Positions 6,773-15,137 are shown, counted from the stretch's first letter. The stretch is 23,025 nt of DNA from DASRDU01 sp035560235 (GCA_035560235.1 DATMAG010000017.1:1-23025); one strand, 5' to 3'. Made by a program: numbers and translations. The notes: generated by a model not told the origin, from the letters alone.

Positions 6773-9058
6773 ATGTCCCGTCATTCCACTCAGACAACGC
6801 TGATTTCATGGCTTCAGTTCAGTCTCATTGCTGCGTCGCTGCTGCTTCTCAGTACTCGCCTGTCAGCGCAGCCCGCTCAGTCAGCGCAGGATAAAAAGCA
6901 GAAGGATCAGCAGAGCGGCGAGACTGTGCGGGTCGAAACGCAGATTGTCCAGATTGACGTGGTGGTCACGGACAAACAGGGCAAACTGGTCAGCGATCTG
7001 ACGCGCGACGATTTTCAGGTTTACGAGGATGGCAAACCGCAGCCGCTCGCCTTCTTTTCAGTCGGCACTGTGGCGCGTCCGGCTTCGTGGCTGAGAACCG
7101 AACCGAAAACGGCTGGCAAGAATCCGGAACGCGCCAGGGCCATCGAAGTCAGCGCCGGGCGTTACATCGTCCTCGCGGTGGATGATCTGCACCTCGCGCC
7201 GGGAAATCTGGCGCAGGCGAAACAGGCGCTGCTGAAGTTCATCGAGCAGCAGCTGGCTGGTGAAGATCAGGTCGCGCTGATTACCACCAGCGGCACGCTG
7301 GGCATGTATGAACAGTTCACGAACGACCGCACTGTTCTGCAGCGCGCCATCAACCGTCTGAGCCTGCAGGAACGCAGCGTCAACACGACGATGGACATTC
7401 CGCGCATCACTCCTTACCAGGCGGAGCTGATTGAACGCAACGACCGCGAGGCGCTTCAGATTGCCGTGCAGGAACTCGTTGCCCGAACCGGCATGCCGGC
7501 CAACATGGCCATTCAGGAAGTGCAGACCAAAGCGCGCCTGATCGTCGCTGAAAACGTCTCGATCACTACCGCCACGCTCGGCACGATTGAAAACGTCATT
7601 CGCGGTCTGCGTGAACTGAATGGCCGCAAGGTTGTCGTGCTGCTCTCGGACGGCTTTCTGCTCGGCCTGGGCAGTTCACAGGGCCGCGAATACGAGCTGC
7701 GCCGCATCACCGATGCCGCAACGCGCTCGGGCGTCGTGATCTATTCCCTGGACACACGCGGGCTGGTCGCAGTCGTGCCCGGCGGAGACGCCTCTCAGCC
7801 CGGCGGCTTCCTTGATCTGACCGGCACGCGCAGTCGCATCGAATCGGCCTCGGTTGAAGCGCAGCGCGACGGCCTGAATGCGCTGGCATATGACACTGGC
7901 GGCTTCGCTGTCTTCAATAACAACGATCTCAATCTCAGTCTGCAGAAAGTGCTGGCCGACAATGAGGTCTATTATGTGCTGGCTTACGAGCCTGAAACGC
8001 TCTGGCGCGACGGGCGCTTTCACAAGATTGAAGTGAAGATCAAGGACCGTCCTGAACTGAAAGTCCGCACTCGCAAAGGCTATCTTGCGCCTGATGAAAA
8101 GGCTGAACGCAAAGCCGCCGAAAAGGCCGAAAGGGAAGCTGAGAAGCTGAAGGAACTGCCGCCTGAAAAACAGGAAAAAGCCGCGAAGGAAGTGCAGACC
8201 GCGCAGATTCGCACCGCGATTGGCGCGCTCTATCCGCTGCGTGGCATTCCGCTTGATCTGAACGCGAACTTTCTGGATATTCCCGGCACCGGTTCGCTCG
8301 CTCTGATCGAAGCGCGAATCGAAACCGAAGCCCTGAAGTTCGATCAACTCGCCGACCGCCACCAGGCGTCAATTGAAGTCGTCACGATGATCTTTGATGA
8401 AAAGGGCAAAGTGGCAAGTGACGCGGTTGACCGGCTGAATATGAAGCTGAAGTCAGACACGCTCGAACGGTTGCGCAGGACCGGCATTCTTTTCAGCAAG
8501 GTTGTGCAGCTCAAACCCGGCTTTTATCAGGTGCGACTGGCCGTGCGCGAAGAGGGCATCAAACAACTCGGCAGCGCTTCACAATGGCTCGAAGTTCCTG
8601 ACCTGAATCAGAAAAAACTGGCGCTGAGCAGCATCTTCCTGAGTTACGGCCCGCAGGATCTGAAACAGTCAGTCGCCGCCGCGCAGGCCTCTGCGCCAAA
8701 TCCCGAAGCCGTCAGCCGCCAGGCGCAGCGTCCCACGCCGGTCGCACGGCGCTTCAAACGCGACGAGAGTTTTGATTTCACGATCTACGCCTACAACGCG
8801 CGGCCCGACAGCAAAGGCGTAACCGACCTGGTGCTGCAAACGCAGATCTATGCGGGCAGCAAGCTGATCTTCGCCTCGCCGGTCAAAAAGATCGAAAACC
8901 CCGAAGGAGAGAAATCAAAGGACTCGCGCCTGATTCCTTACGCTGCCCGCCTGTCGCTGAAGGATTTCGAGCCGGGCGCTTATGAACTGCGGCTGGTGGT
9001 GATTGACCGCGTGGCGAAGGCCAGCACGAAGCAGTCGGTGAGTTTCACGGTTGAATGA
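6773..9058 (+). CDS. Acidobacterial VWFA-related secreted protein
   Basis: The 761-residue protein begins with a signal peptide (hydrophobic 13-31, likely cut after the LSA at 32). An N-terminal beta domain follows with VVTDKQGKLVSDLTRDDFQVYEDGKPQPLAFFS (64-96), the hallmark of the acidobacterial VWFA-related family. The von Willebrand A-like domain spans roughly 128-335, including GRYIVLAVDDLHLAPGN and NGRKVVVLLSDGF. The expected DxSxS metal site reads VDDLHLAPG, so a classical MIDAS is not evident. The family's typical YYVLAYEP and RTRKGYLAP segments close this half. Residues ~441-478 are a Lys/Glu/Ala-rich helix or coiled coil, and the rest is probably beta-sandwich. A cell-surface or periplasmic binding role is likely; the partner is unknown. 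AGGT precedes the ATG by seven bases. Confidence 0.9.
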   Translation: MSRHSTQTTLISWLQFSLIAASLLLLSTRLSAQPAQSAQDKKQKDQQSGETVRVETQIVQIDVVVTDKQGKLVSDLTRDDFQVYEDGKPQPLAFFSVGTVARPASWLRTEPKTAGKNPERARAIEVSAGRYIVLAVDDLHLAPGNLAQAKQALLKFIEQQLAGEDQVALITTSGTLGMYEQFTNDRTVLQRAINRLSLQERSVNTTMDIPRITPYQAELIERNDREALQIAVQELVARTGMPANMAIQEVQTKARLIVAENVSITTATLGTIENVIRGLRELNGRKVVVLLSDGFLLGLGSSQGREYELRRITDAATRSGVVIYSLDTRGLVAVVPGGDASQPGGFLDLTGTRSRIESASVEAQRDGLNALAYDTGGFAVFNNNDLNLSLQKVLADNEVYYVLAYEPETLWRDGRFHKIEVKIKDRPELKVRTRKGYLAPDEKAERKAAEKAEREAEKLKELPPEKQEKAAKEVQTAQIRTAIGALYPLRGIPLDLNANFLDIPGTGSLALIEARIETEALKFDQLADRHQASIEVVTMIFDEKGKVASDAVDRLNMKLKSDTLERLRRTGILFSKVVQLKPGFYQVRLAVREEGIKQLGSASQWLEVPDLNQKKLALSSIFLSYGPQDLKQSVAAAQASAPNPEAVSRQAQRPTPVARRFKRDESFDFTIYAYNARPDSKGVTDLVLQTQIYAGSKLIFASPVKKIENPEGEKSKDSRLIPYAARLSLKDFEPGAYELRLVVIDRVAKASTKQSVSFTVE

Positions 9059-9069
9059 AATGAGCAGCC

Positions 9070-10089
9070 TTACTCTGCAGGCTGCTGCCTCACAATCTCA
9101 GCAATCGCCCGCACCTCGCCCATCATTTGCCTGAACATCTCAAACAGCAGCGCCTGCGGCCCGTCGCACAGCGCGCGTTCGGGATAAGGATGCACGTCCA
9201 CGAGCAGCCCGTCGGCTCCGACGGCGATGGCGGCGCGCGAAAGCGGAATAACCTTTTCACGTTTGCCGGTGCTGTGGCTCGGATCAATGATGATCGGCAG
9301 ATGCGAGATACGCTGCACCGCCGGAACGAGCGACAGGTCGAGCGTGAAGCGCGAATGGTTGGCAAACGTGCGCACGCCGCGTTCGCACAGAATCACCTGA
9401 TAATTGCCTTCGGCCATGATGTATTCAGCTGCGAGCAGAAACTCCTCAATCGTCGCCGCCATTCCGCGTTTGAGCAGCACCGGCTTGCGCGCCTGACCGG
9501 CGCGTTTGAGCAGGCTGAAATTCTGCATATTGCGCGTGCCGATCTGAATCACGTCAGCGTACTTCTCAACCAGATCGAGCGCAGGTTCATCAACTGCTTC
9601 GCTGACGATGCGCAGGCCGAACTGTTCGCGCACGTCAGCGAGGATTTTCAGTCCTTCTTCGCCCAGGCCCTGAAAGGCATACGGCGACGTGCGCGGCTTG
9701 AATGCGCCGCCGCGAAACCATTTGCAGCCCATCTCAGCCACAAGCTGCGCGGTCAGCATTGTCTGCTCGCGCGATTCAACCGCGCAGACTCCGGCAATGA
9801 CCGCCGGTTCCGCGCCGCCTATTTCCGCTTCGCCAATGCGAATGACAGTCCTGTCGGATTTGAGTTCGCGACTGACGAGTTTGTAAGGTCTGGTGACGCG
9901 AACGCATTCGACCACGCCGGGCAGATCGGCAAACGGCGATGGATCAACCGGGCCTGCATTGCCCGTAATGCCAATGGCCGTGCGGTTCGCGCCCGGCATC
10001 GGATGCGCCTTGAATCCGAGTGATTCGATAATGTCTGTGACGCGCCGAATCTGTTCATCGGTCGCGTCGGCTTTCATGACAATCAGCAT
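9070..10089 (-). CDS. aroF: 3-deoxy-7-phosphoheptulonate synthase (DAHP synthase, type I-beta)
   Basis: It condenses phosphoenolpyruvate and erythrose 4-phosphate, the first step of the shikimate pathway, in the cytoplasm. The 339 residues contain an N-terminal ferredoxin-like regulatory domain (MLIVMKADATDEQI...GNAG, 1-70) typical of the I-beta class, then the barrel. Visible active-site pieces are Cys102/Glu105 in AGVCAVES, FRGGAFKPRTSPY (125-137), LLKRGM, IDPSHSTG with His272 and DVHP (298-301). The usual AGPCSVE motif has Val where Pro is normal and Ala for Ser; Cys and Glu are kept. No chorismate mutase domain is fused. GGAAG lies upstream of the ATG. The gene is last in a minus-strand series and ends 11 bp from the convergent VWFA gene. 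Confidence 0.93.
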   Translation of the reverse strand: MLIVMKADATDEQIRRVTDIIESLGFKAHPMPGANRTAIGITGNAGPVDPSPFADLPGVVECVRVTRPYKLVSRELKSDRTVIRIGEAEIGGAEPAVIAGVCAVESREQTMLTAQLVAEMGCKWFRGGAFKPRTSPYAFQGLGEEGLKILADVREQFGLRIVSEAVDEPALDLVEKYADVIQIGTRNMQNFSLLKRAGQARKPVLLKRGMAATIEEFLLAAEYIMAEGNYQVILCERGVRTFANHSRFTLDLSLVPAVQRISHLPIIIDPSHSTGKREKVIPLSRAAIAVGADGLLVDVHPYPERALCDGPQALLFEMFRQMMGEVRAIAEIVRQQPAE

Positions 10090-10134
10090 CTGTTACTACT
10101 TCCAGTCAGTTCATCAGATAAAAATCTGCGTGGC

Positions 10135-11160
10135 TCACAGCGCCAGTTCCGCCATCAGGCGCACGGCTTCAAGATTCGCTCCGGCGCAGATCAGCGTCGT
10201 GATGTCGCTCGCCTGCCAGGCTTTGACTCTTTCAGCGATGCGTTCGCGCGGCCCGCACAGCGCGACTTCGTCAACCAGTTCGTCGGGCACAGCGGCAATC
10301 GCTTCAGCCTTGCGGCCAGAAAGAAACAAGTCCTGAATTTTGTGCGCGGCCTCTTCGTAACCGTAACGACAGACCAGGTTGAAATAGAAATTCTTTTCGC
10401 GCGCGCCCATCCCGCCGACATAAAGTGCGATGAACGGTTTCACCTTATCACGACACGCGGCCACATCGTCACCGAGCGCAATCTGAACGGAAGGCGCAAT
10501 ATCGAATTTCGATAGATCCTTGCCGCCGCCCGCTTTCGCAAAACCTTCATCCAGCCATTCACGATAAATCTTCATCCGTTCCGGCGAAATCAGAAACGGC
10601 AGCCAGCCGTCGGCAATTTCAGCCGCAAGCGCCACGTTTTTCGGGCCAATCGCAGCCAGGTAAATCGGAATGTCAGACCGCAGCGGATGCGTAATCAGTT
10701 TGAGCGGCTTGCCCAGGCCGCTGCCGTCCCTGCACGGAATATCGTAATGCTCTCCGTGATGTTCGAGCGGCTTTTCGCGCCGGAGAACCGTGCGAATGAT
10801 TTCGACATATTCACGCGCGCGCCCGAGCGGTTTGCCGTAAGGCACGCCGTGCCAGCCCTCGACGACCTGCGGCCCCGACGCGCCGATGCCAAGCAGCATG
10901 CGCCCGCCCGTGAGCAGATCAAGCGTCGCCGCCGTCATCGCGGTCATTGCCGGAACGCGCGCGGTCATCTGCATAATCGCCGTGCCGACATTGATGCGCT
11001 CAGTTTTTGCCGCCACCCAGGTCAGCGCCGTCACTGCGTCTGAGCCGTAAGCTTCAGCCGTCCAGACCGAATGATAACCCAGGCGGTCGGCCTCCTGCGC
11101 GAGCGCCACGTTGTCCTGCGAATCCGCTCCCCAGTAACCGAGATTGATTCCAAGCCGCAT
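10135..11160 (-). CDS. LLM class F420-dependent oxidoreductase
   Basis: A complete 341-residue luciferase-like TIM barrel. It has GINLGYWG at the start, LAQEADRLGYHSVWTAEAYGSDA, then LDLLTGGRMLLGIGASGPQVVEGWHG and YLAAIGPKNVALAAEIADGWLP. These are the patterns of the F420-using branch common in mycobacteria and also found in acidobacteria; F420 rather than FMN use is family inference. The substrate is unknown; relatives act on alcohols, aldehydes or lipid intermediates. GGGAGG sits a few bases before the ATG. It begins 15 bp after the alcohol dehydrogenase stop and ends 45 bp before aroF, so the three are probably one transcript. Confidence 0.9.
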   Translation of the reverse strand: MRLGINLGYWGADSQDNVALAQEADRLGYHSVWTAEAYGSDAVTALTWVAAKTERINVGTAIMQMTARVPAMTAMTAATLDLLTGGRMLLGIGASGPQVVEGWHGVPYGKPLGRAREYVEIIRTVLRREKPLEHHGEHYDIPCRDGSGLGKPLKLITHPLRSDIPIYLAAIGPKNVALAAEIADGWLPFLISPERMKIYREWLDEGFAKAGGGKDLSKFDIAPSVQIALGDDVAACRDKVKPFIALYVGGMGAREKNFYFNLVCRYGYEEAAHKIQDLFLSGRKAEAIAAVPDELVDEVALCGPRERIAERVKAWQASDITTLICAGANLEAVRLMAELAL

Positions 11161-11175
11161 ATTGATCCTCCCTGT

Positions 11176-12192
11176 TTACAGGGTCAGTACCACACGCCCC
11201 TGAATGTTTCCGTTTTTCATCTCAGCAAAAATCTGATTGATGTCATCAAGCTGCCGGGTTTCGATGCGGCAGCGCAATTTGCCTTCAGCCGCAAGCGCGA
11301 GCAGTTCGCGCAGATCATCGCGCGTGCCGACGGCTGAGGCGACGATGCGCAATTCGCCCGACACCATCGCCACAGTCGAAACGCTGATCGGTTCGGGCGA
11401 CATGCCGACAACTGCCAGCGTGCCGCCGCGGCGCAGCGCTCGCTGTGCAGTTTCATAAGCGGCGCGACTGCCCGAAGTGACCATCGCCACGTGCGCGCCG
11501 CCGCGTGATTTGATCTCCTTGTGCGCCTGCGTCGTCGCGGCGTTCACCGTCCAGTCGGCTCCGCATTCACGCGCAAGTTGCATCTTCTCTTCGCTGACAT
11601 CAACCGCGCCGACTTCCGCGCCCATCGCTTTGCCAAGCTGCACGGCGAGATGCCCCAGGCCGCCGACGCCAAAGACCACCAGCCGCTGACCAGGTTGAAT
11701 GCCCGAAGTCTTGAATGCCTTATAAACCGTCAGCCCCGCGCACAGCAGCGGCGCGGCTTCTTCAAAACTCAGGTTGTCAGGAATCCGCGCCGTATGGCTC
11801 GCCTTTGCTTTGAGGTATTCAGCAAAGCCGCCATCAACCGTGCAGCCGGTGACTTTCTGTTTCAGGCACAAAGTTTCGCGTCCTGCCAGACAGAACTCGC
11901 ATTCGCCGCAGGTGAAATGCAGCCAGGGCACGCCGACGCGATCACCAGTATTGAAGCCTTCAACGCCCGCGCCGATCTTTTCAACCGTGCCGGTGACTTC
12001 GTGACCGAGCACGAGCGGCAGTTTCGTAATCGGCCTGAGCATGTCCCAGTCGCCTTCGGCCAGGTGCAGGTCTGAATGACAAACGCCGCAGGCCGCGACT
12101 TTGATGAGCAGTTCACCGGCTTCAGGCTCAGGTTTCGCTGCGTCCTCAAGCACCAGCGGTTGTCCAAGTTCGTGCAATACAGCTGCTTTCAC
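11176..12192 (-). CDS. Zinc-dependent alcohol dehydrogenase (AdhP-like)
   Basis: A medium-chain dehydrogenase of 338 residues from the chosen GTG at 12192, which reads KAAVLHELG after the start and has GGAGA nine bases upstream; an in-frame ATG at 12243 would add 17 residues without similarity to the family. Catalytic zinc ligands are Cys38 in CGVCHSD, His64/Glu65 in GHE and Cys151. The structural zinc is held by Cys95, 98, 101 and 109 (CGECEFCLAGRETLC). The NAD(P)-binding loop is GVGGLG (175-180). It should oxidise primary alcohols or reduce aldehydes in the cytoplasm. The next gene, an F420-type oxidoreductase, starts 15 bp further on, which suggests a shared alcohol/aldehyde step. Confidence 0.93.
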   Translation of the reverse strand: MKAAVLHELGQPLVLEDAAKPEPEAGELLIKVAACGVCHSDLHLAEGDWDMLRPITKLPLVLGHEVTGTVEKIGAGVEGFNTGDRVGVPWLHFTCGECEFCLAGRETLCLKQKVTGCTVDGGFAEYLKAKASHTARIPDNLSFEEAAPLLCAGLTVYKAFKTSGIQPGQRLVVFGVGGLGHLAVQLGKAMGAEVGAVDVSEEKMQLARECGADWTVNAATTQAHKEIKSRGGAHVAMVTSGSRAAYETAQRALRRGGTLAVVGMSPEPISVSTVAMVSGELRIVASAVGTRDDLRELLALAAEGKLRCRIETRQLDDINQIFAEMKNGNIQGRVVLTL

Positions 12193-12215
12193 AATGATTT
12201 CTCCAGAAGGTAATT

Positions 12216-12247
<32 letters not shown>

Positions 12248-12309
12248 CAGAACGAACAGACCTCAAATCAAACCCCACAGACTGGCTCATCTCTTCTTCT
12301 TCTCTGCGT

Positions 12310-12356
12310 CCTCTGCGCCTCTGCGTGGAACTTTATCTCACGCAGAGGCGCAGAGG
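12310..12356. repeat. Perfect 18-bp inverted repeat of the CGCAGAGG family
   Basis: CCTCTGCGCCTCTGCGTG at 12310-12327 is matched exactly by its reverse complement at 12339-12356 across an 11-base loop. Flanking CTTCTTCT and AGAAGAAG extend the symmetry after a 6-base gap in one arm. Each arm consists of two CTCTGCG units nine bases apart. No T-run follows on the minus strand, so it does not look like an intrinsic terminator. Confidence 0.9.
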
Positions 12357-12432
12357 AGAAGAAGGACTTCAGCATTACTCGTTCCGGGCTCGCCGCGCCT
12401 GCTGGTCTTCATTCGCAGTCTGAGATGAATGC

Positions 12433-13203
12433 TTAACCGGCAATGGTGATGCCGCCGTCAATGACAATTGTCTGGCCGGTCATCCAGGCGCCTGCGCGCG
12501 AAGCGAGAAAGACTGCCGCGCCTGCGATGTCTTCAGATTCACCGATGCGGCGCAGCGGCGTCATCGCTTCAGCCGCCGCGAGCGTCTTCGGGTTTTCCCA
12601 CAACGCTTTCGCAAAATCGGTTCTGACCAGGCCCGGCGCGATGCAGTTGACGCGGATGTTGTGCGGACTCCATTCAACCGCGAGGTTGCGCACAAGCTGC
12701 ATATCGGCAGCCTTTGAAATCGCATAGAGGCCGAGCATCTGCGAGCCTTTCAACCCGCCGATGCTTGAGATGATGATCACCGCGCCGTCCTTTCGTTCAG
12801 CCATTTCGGGCAGCACCATATTGCACAGCCACAGATTGCTGCGAATGTTGGAGTCCATAATCTTCGTGAAGACCTCGTCACTCGCCCCGGCCATCGGGCC
12901 GAAGTAAGGATTGACGGCGGCATTGCAGACGAGAATATCAATCTGCCCGTATTGCTTGCGCGTTTCGGCCACCAGATTTTCAAGCTCCGGCTTTTTGCTG
13001 ATGTTGCACGGAATCGCCGCCGCTTCGAGGCCTTCGGCTTTGATCGCATTCGCCACTTCATCGCACATCTCAGCCTTGCGACTCGAAACAACAACCTTTG
13101 CCCCGGCGCGAGCCATCTCTTCGGCAATCGCGCGGCCAATGCCTCTGGTTGATCCGGTCACGATGGCGACCCTGCCGGTCAGATCGAACATTGAACTGGT
13201 CAT
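12433..13203 (-). CDS. SDR family oxidoreductase (DHRS4/LvaD-like context)
   Basis: A classical short-chain dehydrogenase of 256 residues. It has the nucleotide motif TGSTRGIG (16-23), CNAA (93-96) in place of NNAG, and the catalytic Ser147, Tyr160 and Lys164 (LYAISKA). It ends with the family's QTIVIDGG segment. An Arg/Ser-rich VSSRK after beta-2 hints at NADP(H). It lies 116 bp downstream of the ACAD10/11-type phosphotransferase, with a large inverted repeat between them; SDRs of this sort often accompany such kinases in fatty-acid clusters, so a hydroxyacyl-CoA substrate is plausible but unproven. AAAGGA precedes the ATG; Met5 is an alternative start. Confidence 0.88.
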   Translation of the reverse strand: MTSSMFDLTGRVAIVTGSTRGIGRAIAEEMARAGAKVVVSSRKAEMCDEVANAIKAEGLEAAAIPCNISKKPELENLVAETRKQYGQIDILVCNAAVNPYFGPMAGASDEVFTKIMDSNIRSNLWLCNMVLPEMAERKDGAVIIISSIGGLKGSQMLGLYAISKAADMQLVRNLAVEWSPHNIRVNCIAPGLVRTDFAKALWENPKTLAAAEAMTPLRRIGESEDIAGAAVFLASRAGAWMTGQTIVIDGGITIAG

Positions 13204-13228
13204 TGATTTTTCCTTTCAGGATTCGGTT

Positions 13229-13310
13229 CAGTACCGGGAGCGTAAGCGACCGGGTACTGGCGCCAACAGACCTGATGATCAGCACCCGGTCGCTCACGCT
13301 CCCGGTACTG
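13229..13310. repeat. 30-bp inverted repeat of the GGGAGCG family
   Basis: Arms 13229-13258 and 13281-13310 are complementary over 30 bp with two differences, across a 22-base loop. The outer part of each arm is CAGTACCGGGAGCGT. Both differences are A against G between equivalent arms, so they become G-U pairs in RNA made from the minus strand, the strand that carries the surrounding genes. No T-run follows on the minus strand. Confidence 0.92.
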
Positions 13311-13319
13311 TATCAGTCT

Positions 13320-14393
13320 TCAGATGTGTTCAGCTTCAATTACGCCCGCAGCGGATTTGCCGAGCATTGCCACTGACTGGTTGAAATGCGCAAACCGTTC
13401 GTCGTGCGTATGGCCGTTGGCATAACGCCAGTAAATCTGCTGCAAAATCACGGCCAGTCTGAACAGTCCGAAGCAGTAATAAAAGAGCAGATGCGAAACA
13501 TCGCGTCCGGTCTGTTCGCCGTAACGCGCCGCAATTTCGCGCCGCGTCAGTGCACCTTCAAGCTTCGTCGGACTGAAGGCGCCGGGATGCAGCGGATGCT
13601 CATCATCTTTTTCCGTCCAGTAAGCCAGCGTGTTGCCGAGATCCATCAGCGGATCACCGATGGTGCACATCTCCCAGTCGAGCACCGCGACAATGCGCGT
13701 CGGGTCTTGTGGATCGAGCATCAGGTTATCGAACTTGTAATCGTTGTGAACCACCGCCGCACCGCTTTCTTTCGGGATGCGTTCAGTAAACCAGGGAATG
13801 ATCTGTTCGATTTCAGGATGCTCGTCAGTCTTCGCGTTCTGATAGCGTTTGATCCAGCCTTCGACCTGGCGTGTGGCGTAACCTTCAGGTTTGCCCAGAT
13901 CGCCCAGGCCCGCCGCTTCATAATCAATGCCGTGCAGCGTCGCCAGATTATCAACCACAGCTTCACAGATGCGCCGCACATTGGGCGCGTCAAGTGTGAT
14001 GCCTGCGGGCGGCGAATTGCGAATGACCAGCCCGCGACGGCGTTCCATCAGATAAAACGGCGCGCCGATGATCGTTTCATCTTCGCAGTAAGCGTAAGGA
14101 CGCGGAGCGGGGCCATAAACGCGACACAGCTTCGACAGCACGCGATATTCGCGGCCCATGTCGTGCGCCGATTTGACGCGATTGCCGAACGGCGGGCGGC
14201 GCAACACCAGTTCCTGCCCGCCCACACGCAGCAGATAAGTCAGATTCGAATGCCCGCCGGGAAACTGTTCGATCACGAGCGGCCCGGTGAAATCAGGCAG
14301 CGCATCTTTGATCCACGCTTCAAGCCGCGCCGCGTCCAGTTCCTCGCCGGGCCGGACAGGTCTGGTTGAATCACTTGCTGAGTTACTCATCAT
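13320..14393 (-). CDS. Phosphotransferase family protein (APH fold, ACAD10/11-type kinase)
   Basis: The 357-residue protein has the aminoglycoside-phosphotransferase-like kinase fold: FPGGHSNLTYLL (44-55) as the nucleotide loop, an ELVLRRPP lysine-strand equivalent, catalytic HNDYKFDN (216-223) with Asp218, and metal-binding Asp239 in VLDWE. This is the subfamily fused to acyl-CoA dehydrogenases in ACAD10/11 and found singly beside fatty-acid genes in many bacteria. A member, LvaA of Pseudomonas, is known as a 4-hydroxyacyl-CoA kinase. Here it sits among beta-oxidation genes, so an acyl-CoA-type substrate is more likely than an antibiotic. The first two codons are both ATG and the ribosome binding site is weak. 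The stop codon lies 116 bp from the next SDR. Confidence 0.88.
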   Translation of the reverse strand: MMSNSASDSTRPVRPGEELDAARLEAWIKDALPDFTGPLVIEQFPGGHSNLTYLLRVGGQELVLRRPPFGNRVKSAHDMGREYRVLSKLCRVYGPAPRPYAYCEDETIIGAPFYLMERRRGLVIRNSPPAGITLDAPNVRRICEAVVDNLATLHGIDYEAAGLGDLGKPEGYATRQVEGWIKRYQNAKTDEHPEIEQIIPWFTERIPKESGAAVVHNDYKFDNLMLDPQDPTRIVAVLDWEMCTIGDPLMDLGNTLAYWTEKDDEHPLHPGAFSPTKLEGALTRREIAARYGEQTGRDVSHLLFYYCFGLFRLAVILQQIYWRYANGHTHDERFAHFNQSVAMLGKSAAGVIEAEHI

Positions 14394-14413
14394 CGCTGAT
14401 CTGAAAACAGTGC

Positions 14414-14629
14414 TTACGGCAGTTCGCGAATGCGAATGTTTTTGAATTCGATGGGCGCGCCCTCAGATTCAAGGCACAGATAAACCGCGCGCGGCTCACA
14501 GTTGTTTCCGCCCGATACCTCTTCGCCATTGACCCACAATCGCACTTCGCCGTTGATGGCGCGGACGTGATAATGATTCCATAAAGACTCGTTTGAAGAA
14601 CTGTGTCCCAGCCTGAGCGCGGCAGCGCT
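14414..14629 (-). pseudogene. Remnant of a DUF1080 (3-keto-disaccharide hydrolase) gene, C-terminal part
   Basis: In one minus-strand frame the 71 codons before the TAA at 14416-14414 read, in pieces, SLWNHYHVRAINGEVRLWVN, GEEVSGGNNCE, AVYLCLESEG and APIEFKNIRIRELP. That is the characteristic end of the DUF1080 jelly-roll domain (WNHY...G.V..W.NG...G...L.SEG.PIEFKNIRI). The frame is blocked upstream by TGA at 14632-14630 and has no start codon, so only about 70 of the usual ~200 residues remain. The upstream sequence to the thioesterase shows no continuation I can align. It is a decayed relic left between two working genes. Confidence 0.75.
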
Positions 14630-14683
14630 TCAAACTCCTGCTCTTTCATTTGAAAGCCGCTGTAAAGATCGGCTGAACATTAT

Positions 14684-15124
14684 CTATGCGTCAACCCGCG
14701 CCTCTTCATCGGGCTTCTGTTTCAGCACCATAAACGTAGCCAGGGTTCTGGCGACGAGTCTGCCGCTGTCGGTTCTGACTTCGGATTCAACAACGGCGCT
14801 GGTTCTGCCGCTGTGAATGACGCGGGCTTCAACGATGCAGTCTTCGTCGTGAACCGCGCCGATGTAGTTGATCTTCATTTCAAGCGTGGCGCACCGTTCG
14901 CCGGGCCTGAGGGTCGTAAATGTCGCCCAGCCCGAAGCGTGATCGGCCAGCGCAAAGATTGCGCCGCCGTGCATTCGTCCAAGCGCCTGCCGCAACTGTT
15001 CGGCAAACGGCAGCCGCAGCACAACGCGCCCGCGCTCCTTCTCGACCAGTTCAAAGCCCATCAGGTGAGCGAAAGGCGAGTTGGTAATCTTCTGCTGAAA
15101 TTGTTCGTGATCGTGTTCAGACAT
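14684..15124 (-). CDS. PaaI family thioesterase
   Basis: A 146-residue hotdog-fold protein. The family signature is complete: NSPFAHLMGFELVE, RMHGGAIFALADHASGWA carrying the HGG turn and the acidic residue of the central helix, then LEMKINYIGAV and a final strand pair ending ARTLATFMV. Members hydrolyse acyl-CoA or aryl-CoA thioesters; in this cluster it could release blocked or surplus acyl-CoAs during beta-oxidation. It follows the FadJ-type gene after 104 bp, a gap filled by an inverted repeat. The ATG at 15124 lacks a good Shine-Dalgarno. Family is clear; substrate is not. Confidence 0.9.
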   Translation of the reverse strand: MSEHDHEQFQQKITNSPFAHLMGFELVEKERGRVVLRLPFAEQLRQALGRMHGGAIFALADHASGWATFTTLRPGERCATLEMKINYIGAVHDEDCIVEARVIHSGRTSAVVESEVRTDSGRLVARTLATFMVLKQKPDEEARVDA

Positions 15125-15137
15125 GAGCAGGCGAACA

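Noticed and set aside
9127..10023. 298-codon plus-strand frame opposite DAHP synthase
   Set aside because: Shadow of aroF; no start signal or domain.
13229..13310. Simple rho-independent terminator
   Set aside because: The stem is far longer than usual and no T-run follows on the transcribed strand.
13386..14369. 327-codon open frame on the plus strand opposite the phosphotransferase gene
   Set aside because: It mirrors the codon bias of the real gene, has no ribosome binding site or recognisable motif, and the minus-strand frame is clearly a known family.
13320..14393. Aminoglycoside phosphotransferase resistance gene
   Set aside because: Sequence pattern and context are those of the ACAD10/11-type kinases in fatty-acid clusters.
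14383..14649. 88-codon minus-strand frame between thioesterase and phosphotransferase
   Set aside because: It overlaps the start of the phosphotransferase and the DUF1080 relic in another frame; its translation has no family resemblance, whereas the relic frame does.
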